A stretch of DNA of 64,000 bases from Hydractinia symbiolongicarpus (GCF_029227915.1 NC_079882.1:9920001-9984000); one strand, 5' to 3'. Positions 46,263 to 63,876 are shown, counted from the first letter of the stretch. Notes: generated by a model from the sequence alone, not told the origin. A program made the numbers and translations.

Positions 46263-47890
46263 TTGTCTTACAAATACCTCTGTGAACTTTGCTGATGGTA
46301 AACAATCGTTTCTACAAAAAGGCAAATTTATCCGTGACATTTTATTTGTGTGTTTGTGTCAGCGAATAAAGTAATGTATACACCACACGCCTTATCCAAT
46401 CTCTCTGAAATAAACTTTTTAAAATTTAAAATCTTCATATAATCTTTTTAAACACCCCTCCTTTAATAACGCCCCTTTAAATTGAGACATCTATTTGAAT
46501 CACTCAAATTTTGGTAAATTTTGGTTAGTTATAACTCACCCTTAGCCAGGGTTTTTCGAACTAACCTTGTCCCCAGGGCATATTGTATCTTTTCTGACAT
46601 CGAAACGGCGATATTTTTTCCGCCAGTTTGGTTCTTTACGACTCCCAAGATATAAAATAAACATTCCGATAAACAGCTGTTCATTGTGATACAATCAAAT
46701 TTCGAAGTCAAGTCGATATTACCATACATTTCTCAATAATTCGATCTTGTTTTTTTATGTTATAGTGGTGATATATTTCCCAGTCAAATTTGGTCAAAGG
46801 CTTAAAACTACATTAAGTAAAAAATTCACAGCCCTGATATTACGTTTTAATGCATGCGAAAGTAAAAAGCAGTAAAATAGCCATACAACAATTGTTCCAT
46901 GCACTATATCAAGGAACTAAAATTTTCGGACGATTAAAATTTTAAAAAATTTTCCTTAGGTGGAAGACACACAGTAAGTTCTTCCTACAATAGGTACACA
47001 TCAGATGTTTTTTAAAGCTCCTAAAAAATGACGAATATGTTACCATTAAGAATTTATCTCTTCTAACAAAACAAGAACAACAGTTATCTGCAACAACATT
47101 GTCCATAAAATGGCGTCATATAAAAAACGCGCCAAAAGTTGGTTATACGAAAGCGACAAGAAAAAAAAAACTGAAACAAATATGGCTACTTCTAAAACCA
47201 CAAGAAATGCGAAACTGACATTGAAACTGACAAACAGACCTCCACATAAAATTTTTGTATTCGCTTTTCTACATGCTTTATCAGTAGTATCTTAATGATT
47301 TTTTTATGATTTTTTTCTCGTCAAAATATTTGATGTTTTACCTACAAATACAAACACTTTTCAAAGTTGAAAGGAAACGGCTAATTTTTTTATTTATTTA
47401 TTTACTTTTTTTTGGACCCTACACTGCACATGTGCATTAAGGAAATAAATAAATTATCCCTGTCGTAGGTTACCAAGTTCTTGTTCCGTAAGACCTCTTA
47501 TTTAAGCCCTAGTGTTTACCTGAGTTACTTCTTTATGGTTAATTTACAGGCTTACGTGTAAATGACTTAATGGTTGAGTAAAGAAAAGTATTTCATTTTA
47601 TCTAAAAGAAGTGTTACTAAAACGTCCGAAATATCATCATCGGAACACTGCTTTTTAAAGAACTGGACTTGACACGATGTTCAATTTAAACGTATTATCT
47701 GGCTTGCGATAATAATTCTGGCAGAACAAAGCCAGTGTAAAGGCGTACTGCAGTAATTGAATTTCCGCGCCCGAAGGCGTAGGAAATTCTTTAAAACCGT
47801 CGTTTTTTTCTTTCGGAGCACTTTTTGAGAAATAATCGACCCTGGGATTTCACGTTGGTCCGTCACAGATGTAAACTTCGTACCCAAGCT
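46263..47890. other. Intergenic, no gene recognised
   Basis: Contains one half-copy of the CCTGGGGACGAGG family (46560-46578) and an AT-rich stretch near 47385-47415. No supported exon. Confidence 0.4.
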
Positions 47891-47911
47891 CCTTAACTAT
47901 TTGGAAGTCTA

Positions 47912-48550
47912 GTATTGACGTTTCAGGCCAAAATTGGTATTTGTTTTCGACAAAATTTGGCACAGTTAACAAAAAAAGTATGCTGAACATAATGGTGACA
48001 TAATAATCTTGATTTTTGTCACCTAAATGTCATTTTAGGCCAAAATTGGTCCAAAAATTAGAACTACTTTATTTTCAACAAAATTTGGAACAGTTAACAA
48101 ATAAAGTATGCTGAACATGATGGTGACATCAAAATTTTGATTTCTTCTTACCTAAATGTCATTTTAGGCCAAAATTGGTCCAAAAATTAAAACTACTTTA
48201 CTTTTAACAAAATTTGGCACAGTAAACAAATAAAGTAAGCTGAACATGATGGTGACATCAAAATTTTGATTTCTTGTTACCTAAATGTCATTTTAGGCCA
48301 AAATTGGTCCAAAAATTAAAACTACTTTATTTTTGACAAATTTTGGCACAATTAACAAAAAAAGTATGGTGAACATGATGGTGACATCAAAATTTTGGTT
48401 TTTTGCCACCTTAAATGTCATTTTAAGCCAAAATTGGTCCAAAAATTAAAACTACTTCATTTTCAACAAAAATTGGCAAAGTTAACAAAAAAAGTATGCT
48501 GAACATAATGGTGACATCAAAATTTTGATTTTTTGTCAACTAATGCCGTT
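47912..48550. repeat. 129-bp tandem satellite, about five copies
   Basis: The unit contains acctaaatgtcattttaggc, caaaattggtccaaaaatta, caaaatttggcacagttaac and gctgaacatgatggtgacat. Unit starts at 48021, 48150, 48279 and 48408 give a period of exactly 129 bp. A diverged partial copy leads (47912) and the last copy ends near 48545. No long open frame. Confidence 0.88.
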
Positions 48551-48624
48551 TAAGACCATAAACGTTTCAATCGCAAGACTTTCAACCATGAATGATAGGC
48601 TGTATTTTTTGTTAGCAATTTCTT

Positions 48625-49068
48625 TTAAAATGTGAGTTTATTATGACACGTTACGTTTTGTTTGCGTTTGTTGTAAGATATAATGTCACTGATGGGCTTT
48701 ATCTTCAGAGGTTCATGCACCAAACCCCTTCGAATGTTTGGCACATGGTCTCTTTGCAAGCAAAATTTATTTAAAAGTAGCGTTCTTGGGGTTTCGTTCA
48801 TGGAATTCAAAGCTTGTCTCCAGGAATTCTGTTGTTTTTCATATGATTTATAAACGTTAGAAAGAGAAAAGCTGGAAATGGGATGCGCTCTATCAAATTT
48901 CCTTCGAAGCTTTTTTTGTTTTATTTTTTTTACAACACAAGTCATCTCCCTTTTAAAACATTTTGTGACAGTGCGTTTAATGAGAGTGTTTTGCAGCAGA
49001 TCATCTCTTTTTTTTGTTGAATTCTTTGACAGGATATCTTTCATGAATGCTTTGACATGCCACGTCAT
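48625..49068 (-). CDS. Hypothetical small basic protein
   Basis: Single open frame of 147 codons from an ATG at 49068 to a stop at 48625. The product is Lys/Arg-rich with no signal peptide, no membrane segment and no motif I know. Short stretches such as RTLLLNKFCLQRDHVP and PLKIKPISDIISYN look protein-like. It could be a lineage-specific nuclear or structural protein, one exon of a larger gene, or chance. It lies between the satellite array and the decayed secreted-protein gene. Confidence 0.3.
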   Translation of the reverse strand: MTWHVKAFMKDILSKNSTKKRDDLLQNTLIKRTVTKCFKREMTCVVKKIKQKKLRRKFDRAHPISSFSLSNVYKSYEKQQNSWRQALNSMNETPRTLLLNKFCLQRDHVPNIRRGLVHEPLKIKPISDIISYNKRKQNVTCHNKLTF

Positions 49069-49157
49069 GCCATGACGATCCAATTAGTTAACTCTAAAGT
49101 GCTAGCCTATTATTAATTTATTATCCTTGTGATAAAAACCATTTCAAACATATGAGG

Positions 49158-50190
49158 TATGGCAGCAAAGATATACTTTCTCTGTTTCATTCTATGTTCT
49201 TTATGTTTCTTTAGCGTTCATATGAGCGACGCAAATGAATATTTAAGCAGAAAGTGCCCTTATGTAATGAAATCACCAAATGTCGATGCAAATTAATCGT
49301 TGGTTTTGACCATGATGTGAAATTTATTAGTTCATTTCTTCAGAACTGGAAAAATTGGAAACGAATCTTTAACAAGTCAATGGAGATAACATGTGAAGCA
49401 CTGACAACAGCACAATTAAAAAAGTATAGAGGAATGGAGTATGGCAAGCCAGATCATACGTTTTAACTGCAAGCCTGAATTATTCGTCTCTCTAATTATT
49501 GGTGATGAGAGGAAAATGAATGTTGCACTTTGTCCCAAGAGAGATATGCGTGTAGAAATAGATGGCAAGGAATATGATACAAATTATCTGAGCAAAATCG
49601 TGGAACGGGTTATATCCAAATCGAAGCATGGTACAAACTTTTTTGGAACTGAAAAACATCCTCTGATGCTACTAATCTTGAAAAGTTTTCATACGAAACA
49701 TTGAACGCTGGTATCAAAACCATTGTGTTACCAAAACTCGGTGGTGGTTTGAAATAATTTCGCTTTGTAGCACCCAACGATTTTTATCGATTTTTGTCGA
49801 TCACCCGATACATTTTTAGAAGTAAAATGTTTAGATCCGCAAAAAGTGTGCTTCAGAAATGAAATGGAACAACTGACACTAGAGATGTCGAATGGGAACT
49901 TCGATGTTTCTTTTCCTCGATATATTAAGAACTTAAACTTCGTATATCATGACAATGGTAAAATTTCAAATGAACTAATATTCAGAGATGTGACATTTGA
50001 GAATGTAAACATTGTTATTTCCAACATTATGCTAAACAGTGATGGCTTATTATTTCCTGCAAACTTCAAAAATTTGACGGTAAAAGATGTGTTTTTGGTA
50101 GGACCATCAGAAGAAGAATTGGACCACAATGTGTGTGAGTTTGCTGGTAAAATGTTTCAAAATTACGGAAGCATGGAATATGACAATTGA
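49158..50190 (+). pseudogene. Decayed or multi-exon secreted-protein-like gene of unknown family
   Basis: Starts with a good signal peptide (MAAKIYFLCFILCSLCFF, ATG at 49158), but that frame stops at 49295. Protein-like sequence then continues in other frames without splice sites I can place: FDHDVKFISSFLQNWKNWKR (about 49300-49465), FVSLIIGDERKMNVALCPKR to KSKHGTNFFGTEKHP (49465-49665), LNAGIKTIVLPKLGGG, and finally CLDPQKVCFRNEMEQLTLEM onward (about 49828-50190) ending at a stop. The last block could be an exon with an acceptor near 49818. Three or more frame changes favour a pseudogene, but several small introns or assembly errors could also explain it. I do not recognise the family. Confidence 0.45.
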
Positions 50191-50329
50191 GAAGTTTTAG
50201 TAAGGCGAACGTTCTCCTTAAAAGAACTCTCAACTGCAGAAATAACAGGCAGACATAAAGCAATCATCATCAATGTTTACACCATATTGGATAAGTTTTC
50301 CTAAACCTGGGTCCCCGAATCCGTTTCGG

Positions 50330-50665
50330 AATAGACGGGTTGGTGAGGTCATCAAAAAACTTTCAAACCCCAAAATCTCTGCAACCATTTGTAAAAAGTA
50401 CATGGTCCTATACATTTTCTTGATCAACGTTTCAAGATCTATACGATGAAGACAACAAGTATACAAATTTATAAAAAAGACTTTTTGCGTTGATAACCTC
50501 AGCAATATTTTTAAACCCTCACATCTCCTTAAGGCGTTTATCAAAAGCATGTGATCATATATATTTTCTTGATCAGCAGTTTAAGTTCTACACAATAGAA
50601 GCAACGTGAAAACAAGGTTCTTTTTTTTGTGGATGGGTTGCTGACGTCATCTAAATTCAAATAAC
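50330..50665. repeat. Degenerate tandem duplication, about 150 bp
   Basis: Two diverged copies: 'tatacattttcttgatcaacgtttcaagatctatacgatgaagacaac' (about 50412-50460) corresponds to 'atatattttcttgatcagcagtttaagttctacacaatagaagcaac' (about 50560-50606). The flanking 'gggttggtgaggtcatc' and 'gggttgctgacgtcatc' correspond as well. Confidence 0.55.
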
Positions 50666-51147
50666 GCTTATTTTTCATTTTTATCCTGCCCCATTGGATT
50701 TTTCCACGGTTTTATCGACTAGTATAAGATATTGACGTTAAAGTAGTGTTACGTCGAAAAACATTTCAGACATTTTCGGCAACATCAAAGGAAAATGAAC
50801 ACATTCACTTTGCTTGTTACAGACACACACACCCTCCGTATTATTATAAGAGATGAATTTATTCTGGCATATCATATAAAAACACACAACTCTTCTTCCA
50901 GAAAGTAAATAAAATAAAGTAAAATATTTAGAAAATATATAAATAAATAACATAATATATTTAAAAAAAATCTTTTGTATAGAAGTATGTTAACGAGTAA
51001 CATACAGGGGCGGCGCCACTAGGGGGGCTGGGGGTGGGGCTTCAGAGTTTTTGCAAATGCAAATAGTCATCATTATTGAATAAAAAATATATATAGATAT
51101 CATTAGGTTTTTCAAAAACAATTTTTTATATGAGGATGCTACACATC

Positions 51148-53262
51148 TCACGATAGTGAAAGATTTTGTCTTTCTTTTGACAGCTTTCTGCTGATACCTT
51201 CTCGAAATGCCACTTCTGTGTTTGCTTCTGGCTTAAACAGGATAAGAAATACCTTACATCCATACAACGAAAAAAAGCTTGCTGCATTAATAGTCACAAC
51301 CGTGTAAACGAGAACCAAAGTTTTTCCCCCGTTACTCATTTGACTGTAGTAAATAAAACTTGTCGATGCTAGTATTAGAGTTGATATGAAAGATGAGAAT
51401 GTTATGAATACTGTCTCTCTGTAGTTTTCTGGTAGTCTTCTCGCTCTAAATGCTTGTACTGTATTGCATACAAGTAGGATGAATATGTAACCCAGTTGGA
51501 TTTGAATGTGTGGGTTTGTATTGCAGTAGATATTTCTTGAAATGCTGTCGTGGTCCAAATCCATCTTCTGTGTTGGCCATATTACTTTAAATGACGTAAG
51601 CAATAGAAAATCATCAACAAGTAAAACAACTATTAAGAAAATGATATCAGTAGCCCTTGTAACAAAAATTTCTGTCTTCCCCATTGTTTGTCTTCTTTGG
51701 AATATAAATAATAATTTTTGGGTTCTGCTCATCGTGATGGAAATTTGTATTGTGAAAAATACTCCAATGATGATTGGTTGAAATATGCAAGATGTGGTGG
51801 TCGGTCGACCAATGAAAATCAGTGGTATGCATAAATTTATTGCAGATATGACTACCAACTGTAAAAACGAAATATTTCTCCCAGACGACACCACAATAGG
51901 TGTGTGCCGATTTCTATACAATATTGCTATTGTTATGCTGTTTAAAAAAAGCATAATGACAGATACTGTCACTATAAGCTGAGATTCTGTATCTTTCATA
52001 CTTAGAAACTTATCCTCATATGGATCAAAGCACATGGTTCTTCCTCTATTACTTTGCCAAAACGATGGACATGGATGACAAACTCCTTCCGTGTCCGTGT
52101 CTTTAAATGACGAAGCATTGCATTTATCGCAGTACCAACCAGCTCTTCTCATCCAGGTGTAAGATGAAGAGACTTCCCCATAATTCGCAACCATACCTAA
52201 ACCACATGATGGCATAATGCAGGATTGGTAATTTGTTAAGTGTTGTGTTGTGTTTAAATGATCTTTCAGTGAAAAAAAAATGTACCCGAAATCTAAAGAC
52301 TTTCTGAACCCATCAAATGTTAAACCCGTTTCAATATCTGTAACATAGGTGTCTATTAAACGTATAAGGCTTTGTCTCCCTGAAGTTGACGATACAGTAA
52401 CGTGAGAGCAATTTATTTTGTGTTTCCAATCTACAACAAACGAGCTTTCGTAATAATCACAAGGAACTTCGATTTCAAGATTATCTTTCTCCATTTGGGC
52501 ATTGTAAATCATTCCAAATCGATAATCAGTTTTGGAATTGAACAAATATAGGAAATCAGAGTTTACTATAAGTATTGACAATACATTTTCTTGTTGTGTT
52601 TCCAAATAAAATGATGATTTATTGAATATATTTTCGTTTGCCAGATCTACAAAATATGTGTTGACACACATTCTTCGCATCTTTGCAAAATTCTCTATAC
52701 CACCATCATATGCACACAAACTTCCATTACACAGCACATAAAAATCAACAGCCGTTACTTTTGCATCAATCATACTTTTTACCATCGTCTCTGCATAATT
52801 TGTTTCATACAAGTCAAAGCTAAAGAAATTTCTTTTATTTTCCAATAAAGCATTTGGAAACATAGACTGGTTTGTGAATGCAAAGAAGGGAATATCAGAA
52901 GTGGATAACATTGAAGCAGCAATTCTTGTCATATCAAAAGACATGTAGGAGATGATGGCAAGTGGCTTGTTTACATTCATATTTAGATATGGTAAAAGAT
53001 TTTCTATTAAAACTTTTGGATTATCACAGACATCTATCGTTATAGCGTTATAGTTATATAAATATCCATTTGACAGGTCCAAATCCACATCAAGAGCATT
53101 TAAATTGTAACTATGTTCACCAAAGTTCGAGAAGGTTAAAGAGAACAAGGAAATAACAAGGTTATCTTCACTATGCTCCATTACCGATTTCTGACCACAT
53201 TTGCCTTCAGTTGTGTGAAATACCAATTGAAATTGCAATAAAAAAGGTAGGAGCTTGTACAT
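51148..53262 (-). CDS. Intronless class C (metabotropic-glutamate-like) GPCR, copy B
   Basis: Single-exon family C receptor, 704 residues. The signal peptide is at the first Met (MYKLLPFLLQFQLVFHTTEG). The ectodomain carries DVCDNPKVLIENLLPYLNMN and IISYMSFDMTRIAAS, identical or nearly so in copy A. The cysteine-rich linker contains IMPSCGLGM, WYCDKCNASSF and CHPCP. Seven hydrophobic helices follow from about residue 430, with TPIVVSSGR, MSRTQKLLFIFQ, NPHIQIQLGYIF and FRARRLPENYRETVFITFSSF. Tandem position, shared intronless structure and shared strand with copy A indicate a local duplication. The ligand is unknown. Confidence 0.86.
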   Translation of the reverse strand: MYKLLPFLLQFQLVFHTTEGKCGQKSVMEHSEDNLVISLFSLTFSNFGEHSYNLNALDVDLDLSNGYLYNYNAITIDVCDNPKVLIENLLPYLNMNVNKPLAIISYMSFDMTRIAASMLSTSDIPFFAFTNQSMFPNALLENKRNFFSFDLYETNYAETMVKSMIDAKVTAVDFYVLCNGSLCAYDGGIENFAKMRRMCVNTYFVDLANENIFNKSSFYLETQQENVLSILIVNSDFLYLFNSKTDYRFGMIYNAQMEKDNLEIEVPCDYYESSFVVDWKHKINCSHVTVSSTSGRQSLIRLIDTYVTDIETGLTFDGFRKSLDFGYIFFSLKDHLNTTQHLTNYQSCIMPSCGLGMVANYGEVSSSYTWMRRAGWYCDKCNASSFKDTDTEGVCHPCPSFWQSNRGRTMCFDPYEDKFLSMKDTESQLIVTVSVIMLFLNSITIAILYRNRHTPIVVSSGRNISFLQLVVISAINLCIPLIFIGRPTTTSCIFQPIIIGVFFTIQISITMSRTQKLLFIFQRRQTMGKTEIFVTRATDIIFLIVVLLVDDFLLLTSFKVIWPTQKMDLDHDSISRNIYCNTNPHIQIQLGYIFILLVCNTVQAFRARRLPENYRETVFITFSSFISTLILASTSFIYYSQMSNGGKTLVLVYTVVTINAASFFSLYGCKVFLILFKPEANTEVAFREGISRKLSKERQNLSLS

Positions 53263-55594
53263 TGTTGAAAGACAGAAACCTAAAATTAAATTACGATATC
53301 AGAAAATAGTTGTAAATTTACTAGTAACCTTATAGATAGGTACAAACAAGATAATCCAGCAATAAGCTAGAAGAAATTGTTTTTTTTTTATTTGGGGTGG
53401 TGGTGCTATTTTAAGGCATGCAATACAAGAAATCGAAGAGGATTCTAAAAAAAACTTCTCTACCTGTTATAGTGTCAATCTGAAGTGATTTGTTGATGTT
53501 TTGTCATAATAAATCTTGAGAATATGAATACTTAATTATAAACGCAACTTCACCTTATCGAATTTTGTCGACAAGCGATCGTCAGACAATCACTTACAAT
53601 GTGATTACGAAATACACTAAAAGTAGTGTCATAACCTTCTAATTGTTTCATTGTATGTATAATTAAAATCGACGTCTTTATAACCACAGGGCGGATTCTT
53701 TTTATTACGTTCGATACATGTAGTTTAGTATGGAATGTCTCTTTGTTAAATTTTTAATAATGAAATGAAGGAAGTTTCCAAATAGGAAATTAGAGGTCAT
53801 AACCACATAAGAAGACAGAAAAAAAACACACGCACTTCTTAAGGGGTGTTGATGAGAGTCATTCTGGTCTGTATAGCGAGCTGTCAGTATTTCTGCGAAA
53901 AGGAGTCAGCCCGGTAAGAAAGACAGCCCTCTGGTAACTCGGCCTCATATAATCAGTCCTTAATTAACTAAAAAAAACGTGTTTATATGAGAAACAAGCC
54001 ATATCTCAATTGAATTTGTCGTGATCCCGGCAAGAAGGGATAAATTTAACCTATGTAAACTCACTCTAGCAAGCCAGCTCAACCCGAGAGTTTACGCTCA
54101 CGCAATCAAATTTGCTTGTGATGAAAATTTTTTTTTGTTATGCATTGTTTAATGATTTCATAGTTTGCCCGCTTAACCGAGGTTTTTCGCATATACCTTT
54201 GTTAAAAGAAAGTGGGCAAAAGAGAAGTAGGCAAGAAGAAAAAAAAGACGGCTAGAAAAAAAAAAAATAATAATATATAAATAATAAAATATTTAATTTT
54301 CGTCACTTTTTGTCGACTAATTTCTAGATCGTAAATGACCACAAAAGTTTGAATTTTTAAGCTGTTTTTGTTTCGATAACAACATACGATGGCTTTGAGG
54401 GATACTTAAATTGTTATTTCTGAAAGAAGATGAGCGCAGAGAGAAAGGGGTTGGCAAAAAGTATTAGTCATTCATCCAGTCCTGGCTCAGCCTGTTCTAA
54501 CAACTTCCGAATTTTTGTCAATTTTACTAGTAAAAACGAAATCAAAAGTAGACAGACATTAACTTTTTGACCTGAAGACTAAAAGCACTCAAAATATGAT
54601 TACTTTGGCACGCAATCAATGAGCAAATAACGATTGCGCGCCATATATTTTTTAGAAATGGAATAGAAAATAAGCAAACAGGTGATCGTATGGTCAGGTG
54701 TAACGAGAAGCATATAGACCTGTGACAAACTGATTTCCCGGTGGAAGTTCTTACATCCCTCCTTGTGATTTACTTACAACCAGCTTCAACTCAATTGTTT
54801 GTATAATGCATACGATATGCAGTCGTTTGTGTTCTCTCTAATAAGCCACTTTTATGATCCTTTTAACCTCGTACCTAGGGATTGTTAGTTTTTTTTCATC
54901 TGTACATCCGAAGTTTAAAAAAATCTAACAACCTCTGGGGACGAGGTTGGGCTTGTATAAAAAAAATTAATCGATACAATAGAAACCCGTCTATGATATC
55001 AATCCTATTTTCATGTTGAACGCTAAGCAGAAAGGATCGATTCACAGAATAGCTAGTGGCATGACTTTAAAGAAGTTTACAGATTTCCGCACGGAGAGCG
55101 CACACTCTGCCACAAGGGGTGGCTTTGGTGAGTGTGGCCACAAAATTTTACGTCAGCGGACTTTTTTTCACTAATAAGGCGTGATTTCCATTGGAACGCT
55201 TCTCACGGCAGGTACTACAAAACTTGTAACGACTTTAGCAAGGACTCTTACGAAAACAAGTGTGAAGTCATATCTTTTGGCTATAACTTCCTAACCGAAA
55301 TAACGCAAAAAGAAAACAAAATAGTCTGGTAAAAAATTATTTCAGAAAAAATAATATTCCATTTTTAGAGTGGCCACTTATTTTTTTAAAAAATTCAAGA
55401 ACATCGGCTCATCTTTTGAACATCGCTCATGAAATTTAATTATAGATTTTCTCTCCACTGAAGTTGTTCACAAGTAACCACTCAAGTCTTATTCCATCGT
55501 AACAAAAAAGAGGTTAAAAACCACAGTGTTTATGTGTTAGATAAAAAAAATTAATTCTACCATTTTTAAATTGCTACCTTCCTACGAAACATGT
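53263..55594. other. Intergenic, no gene recognised
   Basis: No supported exon. It contains one inverted-repeat member of the CCTGGGGACGAGG family at 54864-54947 and an A/T homopolymer-rich tract near 54236-54295. Confidence 0.45.
54864..54947. repeat. MITE-like inverted repeat (CCTGGGGACGAGG family)
   Basis: A left arm at 54864-54887 and a right arm at 54924-54947 are inverted copies with a few mismatches, enclosing 36 bp. The right arm carries CTCTGGGGACGAGGTT. Confidence 0.65.
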
Positions 55595-61182
<5,588 letters not shown>

Positions 61183-61937
61183 CTAAAACAGATTTTATAG
61201 GATGATTTCTTACATACAAGGTTTAAAAATCAATCTAAAACTTAAACAAGAAAATGCTGCATATATATTAACAATCGCAAAGACAAAAGTGTAAAGATTT
61301 CTTTTTCCGGTAACAACGTTGATACAGCTAACTTGCCTCAAGTAATAATTGTCGTTTTTTTAACTGATACGTTTAAAAAATTACCATCAAAGTAATCGAT
61401 TAAAGATTGATAAAAATTTGTACAAAAGGACTTTGTACAAAACTGAGACAATCATCATATAGGCAAATTGCCTGCAAAAGAGGACCACAAAAGGTGTGTA
61501 AATTTTGTAAAATAATGATTGTTTAAAAAGTTTTTTTTCTTTTTTTGTAAAATAATTCACACATAAAAGATGTGTAATGTTCTGTTTTATGCTAAATAAG
61601 TTGTTCATAAGAACCAATTTGTTTTAACTGCATTTGTACATAAAATGTTTCACACTGTTAAAAAATTATTCTCAAAAAACAGTCGCAGAAAGCCTTCTAA
61701 GCAAATATTTTTTTAAAAAGTAAAAAAAAGAAGCTTATTTTGTAAACACTGCCTTCAAACAGAATACAAACATATATATATAGCAACATCAAAAATACAA
61801 ATATTTTATATTTAGTTCTTTTTTATTGAATTCTGGCTAGTTAAATATTATCAACAAAAAATCTGTTTTCAAGCATGAATAAACATCAGCAATATTCGTT
61901 GTCGTTAAAATTGATAGTTTTGGTAATTAAACATTTT

Positions 61938-62259
61938 CAGGGTTTCCACCGAAAATATGGTATCAAATTTCCTGACTTTCCTTCAAATTCTCGGACTTTC
62001 CCTGACTTTTTCAAGAAATTCTACAGCCAAACAGAAAAACAAATTAACTAAAACCGTTTAAACATTAATAAGGCATGCAACTTTGCATTTGCAATTTTTG
62101 AATTTATAAAAATAAAGTTCTATCAGTCTACTAAGTCAAGTTAAAAGACAAAAAATTCCCTGATTTTCCTGAAAAAATGGGTCTTTTTTCCTGACTTTCC
62201 CTGACCACAGATAAAGTTCCCTGACTTTCCCTGATTTCCCTGACTTGGTTGAAGCTCTG
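61938..62259. mobile_element. MITE-like element with 'ccctgactttccctgac' repeats
   Basis: The ends are imperfect inverted copies: CAGGGTTTCCACC at 61938-61950 and, inverted, CAGAGCTTCAACC at 62259-62247. Inside both ends are repeated 'ttccctgactttccctga' units in the same sense. The CAG-G ends recall hAT non-autonomous elements, but no clear 8-bp duplication is visible. Confidence 0.5.
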
Positions 62260-63560
62260 AATTTGTGTCATATTTTTTTAATAACATACAAGATTGTTTT
62301 AACAACAGCAGATAGTTTTTTTCAGTTTACCTTAAAAATTAAATCTACCTAAGAATTCCAAGCTTCTAAACCTGCAATCTACTTTGGTTCCTACCAATTC
62401 AAAAAGTCTTTAAGACACTTTGTCTATACTAATCCTTTACCTTTTGCTTCTGTTGAAAAAAGTTTTGATGAGCATATTATACTTCTAGGTAACAATTCCA
62501 ATTTCTAAAAAAAAAGTTGTCAAATATTTCTTGGTACATTTGATCACACGACTAAAAGAAATTGCAGATGATTTGAATGCATCCTGCATGATGATGTGGA
62601 GATAATGCAGACAATAATGCACAGTCAAACCTGTGTTAACGGCAATTTCTCTATAACAACCAGTTTAAAGTGGACTCCTCTGATTTCAGTGGAAGTCGGA
62701 CCTGCCAATAGTGGTCGGCCACAAAATTTGGCTCCCTAGTTGTATCACAACCTGTATATAACAGCCACTAAAATAAGATTGCTCACTGCCGTTGTAAGTC
62801 GTTTTGTTTTCGTGGTAATTTAATTGTCGAAAACTCCATATATTTTGCACAATGAAATCAACTCACTTGCTACTTACATGCTATATGATTACATTATTTG
62901 TTTCTGATAACCTGTTTTTGTGACATGAAAGTTTTAGTAAAACTTTATTTATTTTGCACAGTGCACTATATTTAATTATAAAAGAACATTTACATGTTAA
63001 GCTAATATGCCACCATGAGTTGGCTAATAAAGTCAAAAATGTTCAAAACTTTTCAGATTTAATGTTTGAATTTTTCTGATAACCCTTCTTGAATGATTGA
63101 GGCATTATGTGAAACCAGCAATTGAAATGCGTCATTATATCGTTATATATTGGATCAATTCTTTTCTATGTACATTGTTTTTTAAACCCAATCCTTGAGT
63201 TTCACTAAAATTTAAACTAAACAGGTTTTTTAAAGCTGTTCTCATTCATTTTTTGACTTTTTTTAACTTCAAATGTTTTGTTGACAAAATGTTTAAGATT
63301 TTGAGACATTTTCCTAAGAGGTGGGGTGAATAAAAGTGAGTAAGTCAAAAAAAAAAAAATAAATACTGACTTTAAAGAAAAAATTTTTTTCTGGTTTGGG
63401 AACCCATAAATAAGCAAAAGAAGTTGGAAGTTGGAAAACGCAAATACAAACCATAATAAAAAATAGAGATGAAATACTTAAAAGTTGTCAAAATAACGAA
63501 CCAGCTTAACGAAAGCGTAAAAGCAGTAAAAATACCACCCACAAAAAAATTAATAATTTA

Positions 63561-63876
63561 ATGTGGGAGTGGTTCAAAGATCATCTGCTAGACACCTTCC
63601 AGTCAGTGGTCCGCTTATTCAGGAAAGAGCTTTAAAGTTTGCTGAAGATCTTGGAGTGGAAGAATCTTGTCAAATGGCTGGCATTGAAGTTTTGGGCAAC
63701 GAAACAATTTAGCATTTAAGGGAAAGCGGAGATGCAGCTCAGGACTTGTTTGAAGAAATAAATGTATTGCAAGCTATTACTTGGCTAAAGAGAGTTGGTA
63801 AAGTTTTGCGAGAGCCGATTTACCAATGTTGCATAAACAGTGGGTTTGATGTAGCTTGTAGAGATGGCAAAGGTAA
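63561..63876 (+). pseudogene. Tigger/pogo transposase relic with the DDE domain deleted
   Basis: One frame reads SSARHLPVSGPLIQERALKF and EDLG, typical of the CENP-B-type helix-turn-helix of Tigger transposases. After an in-frame TAG (about 63710) it continues with FEEINVLQAITWLKRVGKVL and IYQCCINSGF, which resembles the segment after the DDE domain. The catalytic domain expected between them is missing. The trailing GKG|GTAAGG might be a splice donor, so an exon of a domesticated gene cannot be fully excluded, but the stop argues for a relic. Confidence 0.65.

Noticed and set aside
45715-46305. Several overlapping open frames on both strands
   Set aside because: They follow the 54-bp (18-codon) period of a minisatellite, so openness is expected without coding function.
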